Positions 46,781 through 57,390 of a DNA stretch of 64,000 nt are shown here, piece after piece (within the stretch, counting starts at the first letter, position 1; each line of letters starts with the position of its first letter). The stretch is from Budorcas taxicolor. Taxonomy: Eukaryota > Chordata > Mammalia > Artiodactyla > Bovidae. The DNA lies in contig NC_068913.1 of assembly GCF_023091745.1 (NCBI RefSeq), positions 16,386,001 to 16,450,000 of the forward strand, written 5' to 3'. The notes below the pieces were generated by a model that was not told where the DNA came from, made no database searches, and saw only the letters and a program-made list of their open reading frames with translations. The position numbers and the translations under genes are program-made.

Positions 46781-48454
46781 TTAAACTAGTAAAAACTTTG
46801 GAAGTGGGAAAGATAGCTATTGTTCAAAATAACAGCAAAGGAAACAGAGAAATAATGAAAATCTCTAAGTATACTGGAAGACTTTTGGAGACATTTGCTT
46901 AAGGTCATAGAAAAAAGGTGAGATCGTTGAAGAAGATACCAATAACCTCCTGCCCTGTCCAATACCCAGCGTAGTGGGCCTTGTTTAAAGACCATCTCAC
47001 CGTTGACTATGGTGTTGGATTTTTAAAACCACAAATTACTGGGTAATTATTTTCCTTCTTTATTGGTATGGGATAGATTACCAGTTTAGAGGGTTAGAGT
47101 TTTTAAAAGCTCTCTAGGAAATTTTGACGAATTTCTGAGATTGAGTTTTACTGCTTTACAAAAACAAGAGTCCATCATTAAACGAATAAAGCAGGGAAAT
47201 ATTTTATTTCAATTAAGGAGCAACCACAAGTTTTCTTTCTGTCAGCTTAGTTAGCTCCCCTCTTCCTTTTAGCATAAATCAACTCTGCACAATTTTGATG
47301 TATTCATAACATTTCATGAAGTTGGTCAAAATGGTGATGTAAGAACTTACCCATTTGTGAGAGAAATAAAAGTGTTAGTTCTGTGTCTGCATTTGTTACT
47401 TTAACTCATCTGTTATAAAGGTCTTTGCTTTCTAGCCCTGGCACCATTTTATACTGATATGTTTCAAATAAACTTGGCTTTGCAGTGAACACGGCATTGT
47501 TTGCATTTTCTCCTTGGTTTGTATTTTTGTTCTTTCATTGAGAGACCTGGTAGAAAAAAGACTAGAGGATCTTTGTAATGTCAGTTAGATTCATACAAAA
47601 TTATTGACTTTGAAGATGGTAAGTTTATATAGCCTAATGTCATTTTTTACCCTTTCATTCTCAGAAATGATTGAGAAATGCATTTTGACTCTCAAGATTA
47701 GTGAATTTGAAAGAGAAATTCACTTGTTCAAATTAATTTTGTGTTCTGGATTTCTGACAAACACAGAAATGCTGGGTTCGGTTGGCAATTATCATGAGCT
47801 TTAACAGATATTTCATTTCTGTACAAATTTTAAGATTAACTCGTGCTATTTTAGCAAAGAAATAATAGAATTCAGTGCTATATACCTGAAATAGTACACT
47901 GTCTTCAGGGTTTAAAACATCTTAGGGCAAAAGCTGATAAAAGTTGAATAAGTTGCTAAGCAACTTTGAAATGATTATCTGCATATGAGTGGCATATCTA
48001 ATGATACTGCCACTCACGCTAGATGACTGAAAGGGGAACCAACCACCAGGATAGTAAAGAATAGTAAAATTTTAAACTTAAAAATATATTGTTAATGAAC
48101 TTATAAGACAAGCTCACTCAAAAGCATTTTGATTTTTAAATATGATTAAACAAAAAGATTATGGTAAAAACAGTTGAATGAACTGGATTTGAATTTGTCA
48201 GTATTTTAAACCAACTTTTCTAAAGTATTTGGAGGAGATGAGCCTCCAGGTCAAATCTATTTTTCTTGAGCCCTATATCTCTGAATCCAACCACCCCCCA
48301 ATGTCCTAAGACCTAAAGACCACAGTTCAAAACTGAATTGATGCAACCGCCCCGAACCTGATTACCCTTCAGGGTTGGGGCTTCTTTTTCTGAACTGACT
48401 CACCAGCTGTCATCACCAGAGTCTGCACATCATCCTCGATGGTGCCCTTTCTCA
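46781..48454. other. No gene seen
   Basis: AT-rich sequence, probably single copy. AATAAA hexamers occur (for example in CAAATAAACTTGG near 47468) but no adjoining open frame or exon is recognised. Confidence 0.45.
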
Positions 48455-48800
48455 CCTCCAAGTGAAATAAATTCCTTTTCCTCCTTCCCACTTTGGTGCC
48501 ATTCATGACCAATTCCTATTGATTCTAACAGCACTTACATTCATTCGTTTTTTTTTTCTGTTAACACTTTCACTTCACTCAAGCCAGTGTCTCATCTGTA
48601 TTTCGGCCCTACCTGCTTAACTGTCTCTAGTCTTGACCCCTCCAACCTCTTCTGAGCGTGGCCAGGACAGTTTTTCTCAAATTTAAATCTGATTATGTCA
48701 CTTTCCTGCTTTAAAAACTCTTAAACCATTTTATTGGGGAGAAGTCCAAACTTCTTACCAGGTTTTGTAGGATTCTTTATGATCCAGTCTGTGTCTTTTG
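48455..48800 (+). repeat. Probable L2 LINE remnant
   Basis: L2-like wording: AATCTGATTATGTCACTTTCC, GGGGAGAAGTCCAAACTTC and TTCTTTATGATCCAGTCTG. Confidence 0.55.
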
Positions 48801-48809
48801 AATCAGGGG

Positions 48810-49340
48810 CCATGCAGGAGATAGAAACCATACCAGGCACTTTTACTGGGCTAATTTAATATAAAGACTTGTTAAGTAGTTACTGAAGAGCTGAGAAAGC
48901 AAAAAGAGAACACCAAAATATCAGAGAGATTCCAGAAAGCAGCTCTCAGTTCTACGGCTGGGAGTAAAAATGGAGAGGTTGAAATGATTAAGCTTTTGAA
49001 GCTTAGAGATAGTGATCTGAGCAACTGAAACCCAGACCTTTGAGGAGAGGGCAGTGGACAGCTGGTGTTTGTGTCTCTGAGATGGGCTGATGAGGCTAGT
49101 TTGCAAATGTCAGAGAAGGAGTTGCCACTTTTAAAGTGAATGAGGCGACATTGATAGGCAAGCAATAAGAGGTGAGAGAGTAGGCCTCTTCCCCACCTGT
49201 CTAGTAGTTTTCCTCTGGCGCCCCCTAGTGGCAGAGACTAACAAAGCCTTCTGGCAAAGCAAGGGTCTGCAGAGTTCCAAACCCAACATCACAAAACAGG
49301 GTGGGTTTAAAGCGAAGGGACAGTTAATTACCTAATAACT
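48810..49340. other. Unassigned, possibly old repeat
   Basis: The sequence has the look of an old interspersed repeat (for example GTCTGCAGAGTTCCAAACCC near 49266), but I cannot name it. It holds the CTCF-type motif at 49215-49234. Confidence 0.4.
49215..49234 (-). promoter_or_regulatory. Strong CTCF-type motif
   Basis: Read on the minus strand this is CTGCCACTAGGGGGCGCCAG, which matches the CTCF core CCASYAGRKGGCR at every position. CTCF is the main vertebrate insulator and loop-anchor protein. Actual binding cannot be seen from sequence. Confidence 0.6.
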
Positions 49341-50128
49341 GACGAACTCCATTCCTTCGACTACTCAGCACACATCCATATCCTTTCTATGCCTATCTTT
49401 CTTCAAACAATGACAACAACTCATACGTTTTCACCCAGAAATGCAACTATGCTTTGTTCAAATATATTCTCACCCTTTTCTGAAAATAAATGAATTTACC
49501 TTCATTGTTAGTCACACTGTTTATCTCTGGGCTGTATTAATTGTTCCAGAACCTCAGTCCCAGTTCTGTCTGAATATTTGGTCACCTATATTGTAAACTT
49601 GTATAAAATAATAAGTGGAAGGACATGAAAGAAAAATAAATTTGTATTTACAAATACACAGACATACACCCACTCATACAACAAGCAAAGAGGAAATAAC
49701 TTAGAGCGATTTTAGCCACTGTTTCTGCAGCTGGTCACAGGCTGTAACTCCCTTCTTCCACTCCCGTCTCATGTTTCCTGGTCTCAGCCATAACTTCAGA
49801 AGGTCATGGTTTCATGCCTGGTGGGATGTTCTAAAGCTTCATTCCTGAAGGGTCAGAATCTTAAGGGGACTTGCTTTGGAGAGGGGTAGAAGAATTCCTG
49901 GAATCCAAATAGTCCTCTCTGTTCCATGTAGAGCAGCAACCCAGTTTCCTTTCAGCAATCAGGGTCGGTCAGCTCAGCAGTGGACTCAGCCCAACTTTAC
50001 CTGGAGGAGCAGGAGGAGCATGAGGCCTTCTGCCTCCAAGTCACACGCAGCCAGAACCTTAATGCCTGGTCACCAGAGTGAGTTTCCTGTTTGGATTGTT
50101 ACCCAGACTGTCGAGGCACAGTAGGCTT
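49341..50128. other. No gene seen
   Basis: Unassigned sequence. An 82-codon frame at 49876-50124 has no recognisable domain. Confidence 0.4.
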
Positions 50129-50141
50129 ACCCAGCACAATG

Positions 50142-50373
50142 ATTGGGCTTCCCAGGTGGTGCTAGTGGTAAAGAAGCAGCCGGCCAATACAGGAGATGTA
50201 AGGGACTCGGGTTCGATCCCTGGGTCAGGAAGATCCCCTGGGGGAGGAAACAGCAACCCACTCCAGTATTCCCGCATGGAGAATCCCATGAACAGAGGAG
50301 CCTGGCGGGCTGTGGCCTATAGGATCGGGCCACAAAGAGTCAGATGTGATTGAAGTGCTTTAGCACCCAGCAC
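50142..50373 (+). repeat. Bov-tA SINE
   Basis: Plus-oriented Bov-tA from GGGCTTCCCAGGTGGTGC. Nine-base repeats AGCACAATG at 50133-50141 and 50374-50382 fit its target duplication. Confidence 0.88.
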
Positions 50374-50648
50374 AGCACAATGGTTACTTAGCTTTAAGAA
50401 AGGATCCAGGAGAGAGACTTTCATTCACATTCATAATCCTCAGCTTTACAAATTTGAAATCTCTATTTTTAAATTATTCTGGACATGTATGGAAACATTT
50501 TTATGAAGAAAATAGCACTACATAAACAATTAGCTGGCATCAGCTGGACAGGCAGAAGCAAAAGTACCTCAATTGAACCTGAATCCATAGTAGAGAGAAA
50601 TGTCAGATCATTATCTTCTAGGTTAAAATCTCAAAAGGCACTTCTGTA

Positions 50649-50674
50649 TACACACACACACACACACACACACA
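50649..50674 (+). repeat. Short (AC)12 microsatellite
   Basis: AC run directly before a reverse-oriented SINE. Confidence 0.95.
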
Positions 50675-50683
50675 AAGTGAAGT

Positions 50684-50968
50684 GACGTGAAAGTCACTCA
50701 GTTGTGTCCGACTCTTTGCTACCCCATGGACTGTCCGCTCCATGGAATTCTCCAGGCCAGAATACTGGAGTGGGTAGCCTTTCCCTTCTCCAGGGGATCT
50801 TCCCAACCCAGGATTGAACCCATGTCTCCTGCATTGCAAGTGGATTCTTTGCCAGCTGAGCCACAAGGGAAGCCCAAGAATACTGGAGTGGGATCGTCCC
50901 AACCCAGAAATCGAACCGGGGTCTCCTGCATTGCAGGCAGATTCTTTACCAACTGAGCCATCAGGGAA
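50684..50968 (-). repeat. Bov-tA3-type SINE with two tRNA heads
   Basis: Reverse-oriented: a BovA part at the left (TCACTCAGTTGTGTCCGACTC), then two successive tRNA-like heads, each with a TTGAACCCATG/TCGAACCGGGG-type B box and a GAGCCA(C/T)(A/C)AGGGAA end. Two heads distinguish it from ordinary Bov-tA. Confidence 0.8.
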
Positions 50969-50985
50969 CACACACACAAAACCAC

Positions 50986-51640
50986 ATTTGAGTCAATGGT
51001 TGTGTGTCCATGATGTCTATATGTGGCCGTTTATTTACTGCCTTGGGATCTTTCCATCTGACTTAGCTTTCATCACAAATCTGCCGAAATGCTTTTGCCA
51101 CAGGAATGGTAGAGGTCTATCCATTATCTTTTTAGAATGATAGAACTTCTTATTGAAAGGGCATAATGACTACAGAAGCAGAACTGAGAGAGATGCTATA
51201 ATAAATTAACTTAGAAATGAAAAATCCTCTCACCACAAGTGATAATGCACCTCACTGCACTGGTCACCAAACCACCTCTCTCTCCCCAAGTTGGTTATTT
51301 TTACAAGTTTAATGCACTGAAACCTAATGTGACTATGTGTCCAGTCACTTAGTGCAGATAGTAGGGATAACTAAGCAGATAGGAGAAACATTAACATATT
51401 TTGGCAAATGCTTTGAGTACTTCTCAGGGGCATTATCTTTTGCCTTTGAGGATGTGATTGATTTTGGGAAATAGTCAAGTGTAGTAAATACAGTGGATGA
51501 GTTATCTGACACTACACCTGGCGTATGATTCAAAAAGTTCATGATAAACAGGCTGATTTCCTGGGCAGATGAGAACCAGTTCTGTTGAGGAATTGGACAT
51601 ATGGTTGACCAGGCTCCTACATGGAGGATTTCGTGTTCTG
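50986..51640. other. Flank of provirus, no gene seen
   Basis: Unique-looking sequence. A 121-codon minus frame at 51345-51710 runs into the LTR and has no domain. The pre-insertion site was probably GTTCTGATATTCACTTGC, rebuilt from the two flanks. Confidence 0.5.
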
Positions 51641-51644
51641 ATAT
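51641..51644. repeat. Left target duplication ATAT
   Basis: ATAT at 51641-51644 is repeated at 59857-59860 just outside the other LTR. This assumes a 3-bp loss at the outer end of the left LTR. Four bases is the usual duplication for gammaretrovirus integrases. Confidence 0.65.
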
Positions 51645-51941
51645 TATGCTCCGAGCCCGTATCTCCGAACCGACCGAGAGAGCAAGTCCACCACAGTATT
51701 GCAAACGCAAGAAGGGAGTTTGTTTATTCCTAGCGCGCTAGGGCCCAAGTCTCATCCCACACAAGGGAATCTGACAAGAGCCGCGAACAAAGGAGTATGG
51801 CGGCTTATATACAGGCAGTTCTTTGTCTCAGTTACAGGAGTAGCTGGCGTTACATGATTGGCCAGGCAGGATGAGCGCATATCCTGTCTCTTTCTGGTAA
51901 ACATGACTCAGGTCCTAGAGACCGTCGTTTGGTCCCTAACA
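51645..51941 (-). repeat. 3' LTR of provirus
   Basis: 297-bp LTR in minus orientation. Against the 5' LTR it differs at two positions (GCAAACGCAAG versus GCAAACGCGAG, and TCTTTCTGG versus TCTTTTTGG) and seems to lack three bases at its outer (U5) end. It contains CCAAT (51857-51861), TATA (GTATATAAG, 51804-51812) and AATAAA (51723-51728), all on the minus strand. At about 300 bp it is short for a gammaretrovirus LTR; U3 upstream of the TATA box is only about 130 bp. Confidence 0.93.
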
Positions 51942-51950
51942 TTCCCCCCT
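51942..51950 (-). promoter_or_regulatory. Polypurine tract
   Basis: AGGGGGGAA on the minus strand lies directly before the 3' LTR start (TGTTAGGGACC). It would prime plus-strand DNA synthesis. The env stop is nine bases upstream. Confidence 0.85.
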
Positions 51951-51959
51951 GTCCTTAGA

Positions 51960-52871
51960 TCATATATAGGAATCTTCCTCTCGGTCCTGAGACACAGTTT
52001 GATATTGTTGTCGAAGCACAAACAGCTGTACGGTATTTATGTGTTCCTTTACAAAGGCTACAAGTCTATTGATAATACATGGGCCGAAGGTAAGCATTAG
52101 TAAAAGTACTAGCAGGGGTCCTAGCAAGGTGGAGATTAAGGTAGTCAGCCAAGGGGATTGCTGAAACCAAGATTTAAACCATCCCTGTTGAGCCTCACGT
52201 TCTCGTTTACATTGGGCTAGTCCTCTCACTTTGGCCATAGATTCTCTAACTATTTCTGTATGATCCGCATAGAAACAGCACTCTTCTCCTAGGGCAGCAC
52301 AGAGTCCCCCTTGTTGCAGAAAGAGCAGATCTAATCCCCTCCTGTTTTGCAGAACTACTTCAGATGTTAGAGAAGATTTTAAATGACTAATAGATTGCTC
52401 TATACGGGTAATGTCTTCATCTATGGCCGCTCTCAGGGAGTTAAATCCTTGGCCTTGCAGGGACAGAGCTGTTATTCTGGTTCCAGCCCCGGCTATTCCA
52501 AGACCGAACATAGTTGCTATGGTTATGGCGGTAAGAGGTTCCCTCTTAACTTTATAAGTTTTTTTTGGAGGATTTAGAGTTAATTTCTGGGCGCAATAAT
52601 CATATATTGCTTTTTCTGGTTGGTACAGAATCTTTGGCATGACAGCCACCATAACACAGAATTTTTCTTCGGGGTCAAAGATTGAGCTATGCAGGCATGG
52701 AGTTAGCCCCGTGTGTGAACAGACCCACCATCTCCCCATTTGAGGTATTAACCATTTAGCTACAGGCAAACCATCAGGCTCGACGACATGCACACAAAGT
52801 GGAGACTTTGCTGGTAACACCGTGCCCATGCATAAGTCCTTTCCCCATACCTCTTTTATCGTCAGACCCAC
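51960..52871 (-). pseudogene. env: Env C-terminal part with intact transmembrane subunit frame
   Basis: A 303-codon open frame covers the end of the surface subunit and the whole transmembrane subunit. Features by residue in this frame: a furin-type KVKR site (107-110), a hydrophobic fusion-peptide segment (111-135), heptad-like helices, the 17-residue segment at 174-190 in the place of the family's so-called immunosuppressive domain, CAALGEECC (CX6CC, 191-199), a membrane anchor (about 241-262) and a cytoplasmic tail to residue 303. It stops with TGA at 51960-51962. The frame begins at a GTG just after an in-frame TGA (52875-52877), so it has no natural start. The family role is membrane fusion. 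Because the upstream surface part is broken, no full envelope protein is expected. Confidence 0.85.
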
Positions 52872-53838
52872 CTTTCAGTCCCCCCAATGACATTGAGGAG
52901 GATCGGTGCTGTTGGCCAAGTCATAAGGCATTGAGGCCTACTGCTTCGTAATAAGGGGGAATTAAGTTGTAACATAACCAACAAGATTTAGTTGCCTCAG
53001 GATGGGTTTGATTCAGGGTGGCATAAGCTGCCCTAATCAGCTTCCATAGGGGATCTATTTCAGCGAGCGCTTCTGCTTCGGGACTCACTGCCAAAGATGT
53101 TGGCATGGAAGTCGTTAGGCGGGGGGTTACAGCCAGCTTTTTTACTTTGTTGGGCCCGATACTGTGTACAAGAATTGGCTCTAAGACCTGGCTCACTACT
53201 ATAATCTCTTTCCCATCAACCCCAAACCCTCCTGATTCCCTCGTCTGTAGCCCCCAAGATAGGCCAGAGATCCAGGTCCCCTCTTTTTTGCTTTTTTTTT
53301 GGATTGAACCTTATTTTGACTTGTGCATAATTGCAACTTTCACAGCTAAAAGTTGGATCTCCGAGTACCCTAGGAAGGGGCTTGGCGAATGAAAAATTAA
53401 GTAAATCTCCATTTCCTACTTCCCAGCCCTGAGGTCCATCATTAGAAGTAACACAATCCCAAGTTTTACAATAAGAGTCTTGTGACCCCCACAGGTCTTT
53501 TAGTCATGCCTGGGTGCGCCTGGGCATGCCCAGAACCCTTGTTCTCGGAGATAACCCTTAGCCCAAGGCACATTTACCATTGGCTTAAGGTCAAAGTACA
53601 AGTCTGGCCATCATGTGTTTGGTGGATGTATTGCGGTAGTGGAGTTTAGCACCTCTCGTGTTAGTCCATTTTGCAGCTTCCAGGTGATTTTGACGGGTTG
53701 ATGCGGGTTCACGCTGGCAACTCCGGAGCAGAGTAACTGGGTCATCCACAAGAGGGCCGAGCCGAGTTGTCCTGGTCCTGTTGGCGCCTTCGAAGCTTTA
53801 GCCTCAAGGGGTTGGACGGGTGCAGAGATGCTTCCCAT
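52872..53838 (-). pseudogene. env: Env surface subunit, broken
   Basis: The env start ATG lies at 53836-53838, overlapping the end of pol in another frame, as usual for gammaretroviruses. A hydrophobic segment (GSALLWMTQLLCSGVAS) fits a signal peptide and is followed by NPHQPVKITWKLQNG, recognisable as the mature surface start. In-frame stops occur at 53611-53613 (TGA), 53500-53502 (TAA) and 52875-52877 (TGA). The reading frame also shifts near 53.49, 53.2 and 52.92 kb. The CWLC motif (CXXC, 52972-52983), which links surface and transmembrane subunits in this family, is preserved in the 52921-53196 frame. The subunit would bind the host receptor; this copy cannot make it. Confidence 0.85.
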
Positions 53839-55169
53839 TCTTTTTTAGCGTCTTCTTGCTCTGCTGAAGCAGCTGGGTGTACGTGGTTGCAATGCACCCA
53901 AGGCCCGATACCGTCAACCTTTAGGGCAGTTGGGGTGGTAAGAAGAACAACATAAGGACCCTTTCATTTGGGTTCTAGTGCCTTGGTTTGGTGCCTTTTG
54001 ACCCACACCCAGTCTCCTGGGCCAATGTCATGTGAGGGAATAGTTCCCTTATTTTGACCCACATGTATTTCCCGGAGCAGTTTCCAGACACGAGAGTGCT
54101 CCTTGCTTAAGGCCATCAAGGCCTCTTGGAATTGCCCCAACGTGGGAGGCGGTAGTTTTTTCCCTTCAAATGTTGGACATACAGGGGGAGGTCTCCCATA
54201 CAGAATTTCAAATGGGGTCAGATTAAGTTGATAAGGAGTATTACGCGCACGGAAGAGGGCGAAGGGAAGGAGGGTCACCCAGTCCCCGCCAGTCTCTATA
54301 GCCAATTTAGTTAAAGTTTCTTTTAGAGTCCGATTCATTCTGTCTACTTGCCCTGAGCTCTGTGGACTGTATTCACAATGTAACTTCCATTTAGTCCCCA
54401 GGGCTAGGGCAAGGCTCTGAACTATTTGACTCACAAAGGCAGGTCCATTATTAGAGCCGATGGTCACTGGCAGGCCAAACCTGGGAACTATTTCTTCTAA
54501 AATCTTTTTCGCCACTATCATCGCGGTTTCTCCCTTTGTAGGAAAAGCCTCCACCCACCCTGAGAAGGTATCCACCAACACTAACAAGTACCGGTAACCA
54601 TACTTGCCTGGCCTTACCTTGGTGAAACCTATTTCCCAGTGTTGCCCTGGTCCTTCTCCCCGATACCTCAGTCCTGCATGTTGTCCTTTTCCTGGCCTCA
54701 TCTGTTGACACGCCTTACAAGCATGCGCTATGTTCTTTACAGTTGTCTGGTGCCGGGGAAATCGCAGGCGCGCAGTTTGAAAGAGCGTCAGAGTCTTCTT
54801 TTCTCCCAGATGAGTAGACAAGTGCAAATGCTCACATAGTTGCCGTCCCAGCTGAGCAGGGAGTATCAAGTAGCCGTCTGAGTCTCGGTACCATCCATCT
54901 TCACCTTTTTGAAGGTTGGTGTGTTTTTGGATCCAAGCAAGGTCTGTGGATGAATACTCAGGGGGCAGAGTTCCCATACCTGGAGGTGGAAGTCCGATCG
55001 CCAACACAGGGGTGATGAAATCTTTATCAGCTACTTTTCGAGCTGCCAGGTCTGCGGCACAATTTCCTCGTGCTGTGGGGCTGTCACCCTTCTGATGTCC
55101 AGGTACGTGTACTATTGACACAGCCCGAGGCATCTGTACAGCCTCTAAATGTCTACGGATTTTAGGCAA
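53742..55169 (-). pseudogene. pol: Pol: integrase (with end of RNase H)
   Basis: A 401-codon open frame (53964-55169) starts in the RNase H C-terminus (residues 1-50, with GNCAADLAARK) and continues into integrase. The zinc-binding set is complete: H116, H120, C151, C154. In the catalytic core all three acidic positions are changed: Gly at 181 (54627-54629), Asn at 240 (54450-54452) and Asp for Glu at 276 (54342-54344). The 35-residue spacing between the last two confirms the alignment. A TGA (53964-53966) interrupts the C-terminal domain. The frame then continues KGPYVVLLTTPTALKVDG to the pol end at 53742-53744, overlapping env. Integrase joins viral DNA to host DNA; this one should be inactive. 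Confidence 0.9.
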
Positions 55170-55497
55170 GTTTTTAATTTCTTTTCCTTCAGCTGTTAAA
55201 AACCCCCGTTCCCGATATATCAGGCCCTGGATGTGTACCGTGCCAAAAGCATAGCGACGGTCAGTGAAAATAGTTATTTTTTTTTCCTTTGGCTCTCTCT
55301 AATGCTTGAATCAGGGCAATTAACTCTGCCTTTTGTGCTGAGGTATCCGGGGGAAGGACCTCTGCCCATATCGTCTGTCCAGAGTCATCTACTACTGCGG
55401 CTCCCGCCCGTCTCTGTCCATCTTTTACATAACTGCTGCCGTCTGTGAACCATTTTAGCTCAGTGTTATCCAGTGGAGTATTGGTTAAGTCCTTTCA
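55170..55497 (-). pseudogene. pol: Pol: RNase H part, broken
   Basis: After a TGA at 55495-55497 the frame goes on with ELKWFTDGSSYVKDGQRRAG (first catalytic Asp) and AQKAELIALIQALERAK (catalytic Glu). A run of nine T on the + strand (55277-55285) then shifts the frame. The next frame holds TIFTDRRYAFGTVH (third catalytic Asp). RNase H degrades the RNA strand after reverse transcription. The catalytic residues survive but lie in two frames behind a stop. Confidence 0.85.
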
Positions 55498-56682
55498 CAT
55501 TGCTGTTACCCCGGCCAGTATCTCATCACAATCATTGAGGGGGCTATTTTCCCCCGGATTGGGCGAAAGAGTGGCTGGATTTAGAGTGCAGGGCGTTTGG
55601 AAATGAATCCGTGGGGTGTCAAGTAGCAAGGCCTGGTAGTGCGTCAAGCGGGCATTAGAAATCCATTTACCTGGGGGTTGCTTTAAAACTCTCTCTATGG
55701 CATGAGGAGTGTAGACCAAGAGTCTCTGTCCATAAGTCAGTTTATCAGCATCATGGACTAAGAGCGCGGTGGCCGCGATGATACGGAGGCAAGGTGGCCA
55801 TCCGGCTGCCACTGGGTCCAGTCTCTTGGAAAGGTAAGCTACAGGTCGCTTCCATGGTCCCCATCTCTGTGTTAGTACCCCTTTTCCTATCCCCCGCTTT
55901 TCATCCACAAATAATTGGAAAGGCTTAGATGGATCAGGGAGGGCAAGGGCAGGAGCTTCTAGCAAGGCTCGCCTGAGCTCTTGGAAGGCCTCTTTCATTG
56001 GCTCAGTCCATTTCCAGTCCTTGTTTTTTTTGGTCCCCTCATATAGGGAGGGGCCTGGCCTTTTCTGCAAACCCCAAGATCCATAACCGGCAATATCCCA
56101 CCGTTCCCAGAAATTCTCTTACTTGTCTAGGGTTAGCCTAGATCCCTTGTCAGGGATCTGGATGATGGTTTCTTTCATAGCCTGTGTTAGCCACCTCTGG
56201 CCCTGTTTTATCTTATAACCGAGGTATGTAACCTCTTGCTTGGCAATCTGGGCCTTTTTGGCACTAGCCTGGTAACCTAAAGTCCCCAAGGTTTGGAGAA
56301 GGTCACCTGTTGCCTCTTGGCACTCTTTCTCTGTAGCCGCCGCCAGCATAAGGTCATCAACATATTGTAATAAAACAATGGTAGGGTGTTCAACCCGATA
56401 CTCACGGAGGTCTTCGTCCAGGGCCTCATTAAATAACATGGGTGAGTTTTTGAAACCCTGTGGTAAGCGAGTCTATGTCAGCTGCACAGGGGTCTGACCA
56501 CCGTCTTTCTGCCATTCGAAGGCAAAGATCTCTTGGCTTGCGGGGGCAAGAGGCAAACTGAAAAAGGCATCTTTTAAATCTAAAACAGTGTACCAAATGT
56601 AGTTTGGAGGCAAGTTGCTTAGCAATGTATAAGGGTTAGGAACTGTAGGATGAGTATCACTCACCCATTTGTTGACTTCTCA
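55495..56682 (-). pseudogene. pol: Pol: reverse transcriptase, broken
   Basis: Reverse transcriptase follows protease in the same frame after a TGA at 56680-56682. 56473-56664 carries the palm region with VLDLKDAFFSLPLAP (catalytic Asp of motif A) and ends with a TAG at 56473-56475, probably from a Trp codon. 56119-56439 carries LLQYVDDLML, the YVDD catalytic box (56353-56364). The frame shifts near 56.12-56.16 kb and again at about 56045-56055, where a CCCT duplication is likely. 55495-56070 carries the connection domain. The catalytic residues are intact but cannot be made as one protein. Confidence 0.88.
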
Positions 56683-57390
56683 TAGATCTTGAACCAGTCT
56701 AAAATCAGTTCCCCCAGACTTTTTCACAGGCAACAGGGGAGTGTTCCATGGGGACCGGCACCTTTTTAGGACCCCAGCATCTATGAGGCGTTGTATATGA
56801 GGAGTAATTCCTTGTCGAGCCTCTTGACTCATGGGATACTGTCGTACCCTCACTGGGGAAGCACTGGCTTTCAGTTCCACAATGATAGGGGGCCTCTGTT
56901 TGGCTAGTTCCATTCCTGCAGTTTCAGCCCAGGCCTGAGGGTATCTTTGAACCCATGGTTGTACTTCGGGGCTTATTGTCGCTGGGGCCTCTGGCAAGTA
57001 GAGTCTGTATTCATCTTTTAATGCCAGAGACAAGACCTGAAGAGGATGCCCGGTCCCATCTAAAACCGACACTTGTCCATGGTCAAAATGAATTTGGGCA
57101 TTTACTTTAGACAGTAAATCCCTTTCCAACAAGGGCGCTGGACACTCAGGTATCACCAGAAAAGAATGGGTCACCTGGTGGGCCCCCAAGTTCACATGCC
57201 GTTTTGTAGTCCATCCATATCGTTTAGTCCCGGTTGCTCCCTGCACCCAGCTACTTTTCTTAGACATGGGTCCATCTCTTTGGTTTAAGACTGAGTATTG
57301 AGCTCCCATATCCACCATGAAGCCAACCGGTTTCCCCTCCACATTTATAGTTACCCAGGACTCGGGGAGGGGCTTCGAGCCCTGACCCCC
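56683..57390 (-). pseudogene. pol: Pol: protease and start of reverse transcriptase
   Basis: Open from the codon after the gag stop to the TGA at 56680-56682. The retroviral aspartic protease domain has an active-site loop reading VDMGAQYSVL: the catalytic Asp (57310-57312) is present, but the following Thr expected in the family's Asp-Thr-Gly is Met (57307-57309). The C-terminal LLERDLLSKV block resembles the family's conserved Gly-Arg-Asp region, with Glu for Gly. Reverse transcriptase then begins (SPVRVRQYPMSQEARQGI, SPWNTPLLPVKKSGGTDFR). Protease matures Gag and Pol; the altered loop should weaken or abolish it. Confidence 0.88.

Noticed and set aside
49876..50124. 82-codon plus frame before a SINE
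   Set aside because: No recognisable domain or exon signals, and composition is unremarkable.
53105..53392. 95-codon plus frame opposite env
   Set aside because: Antisense shadow of the damaged surface subunit; no independent support.
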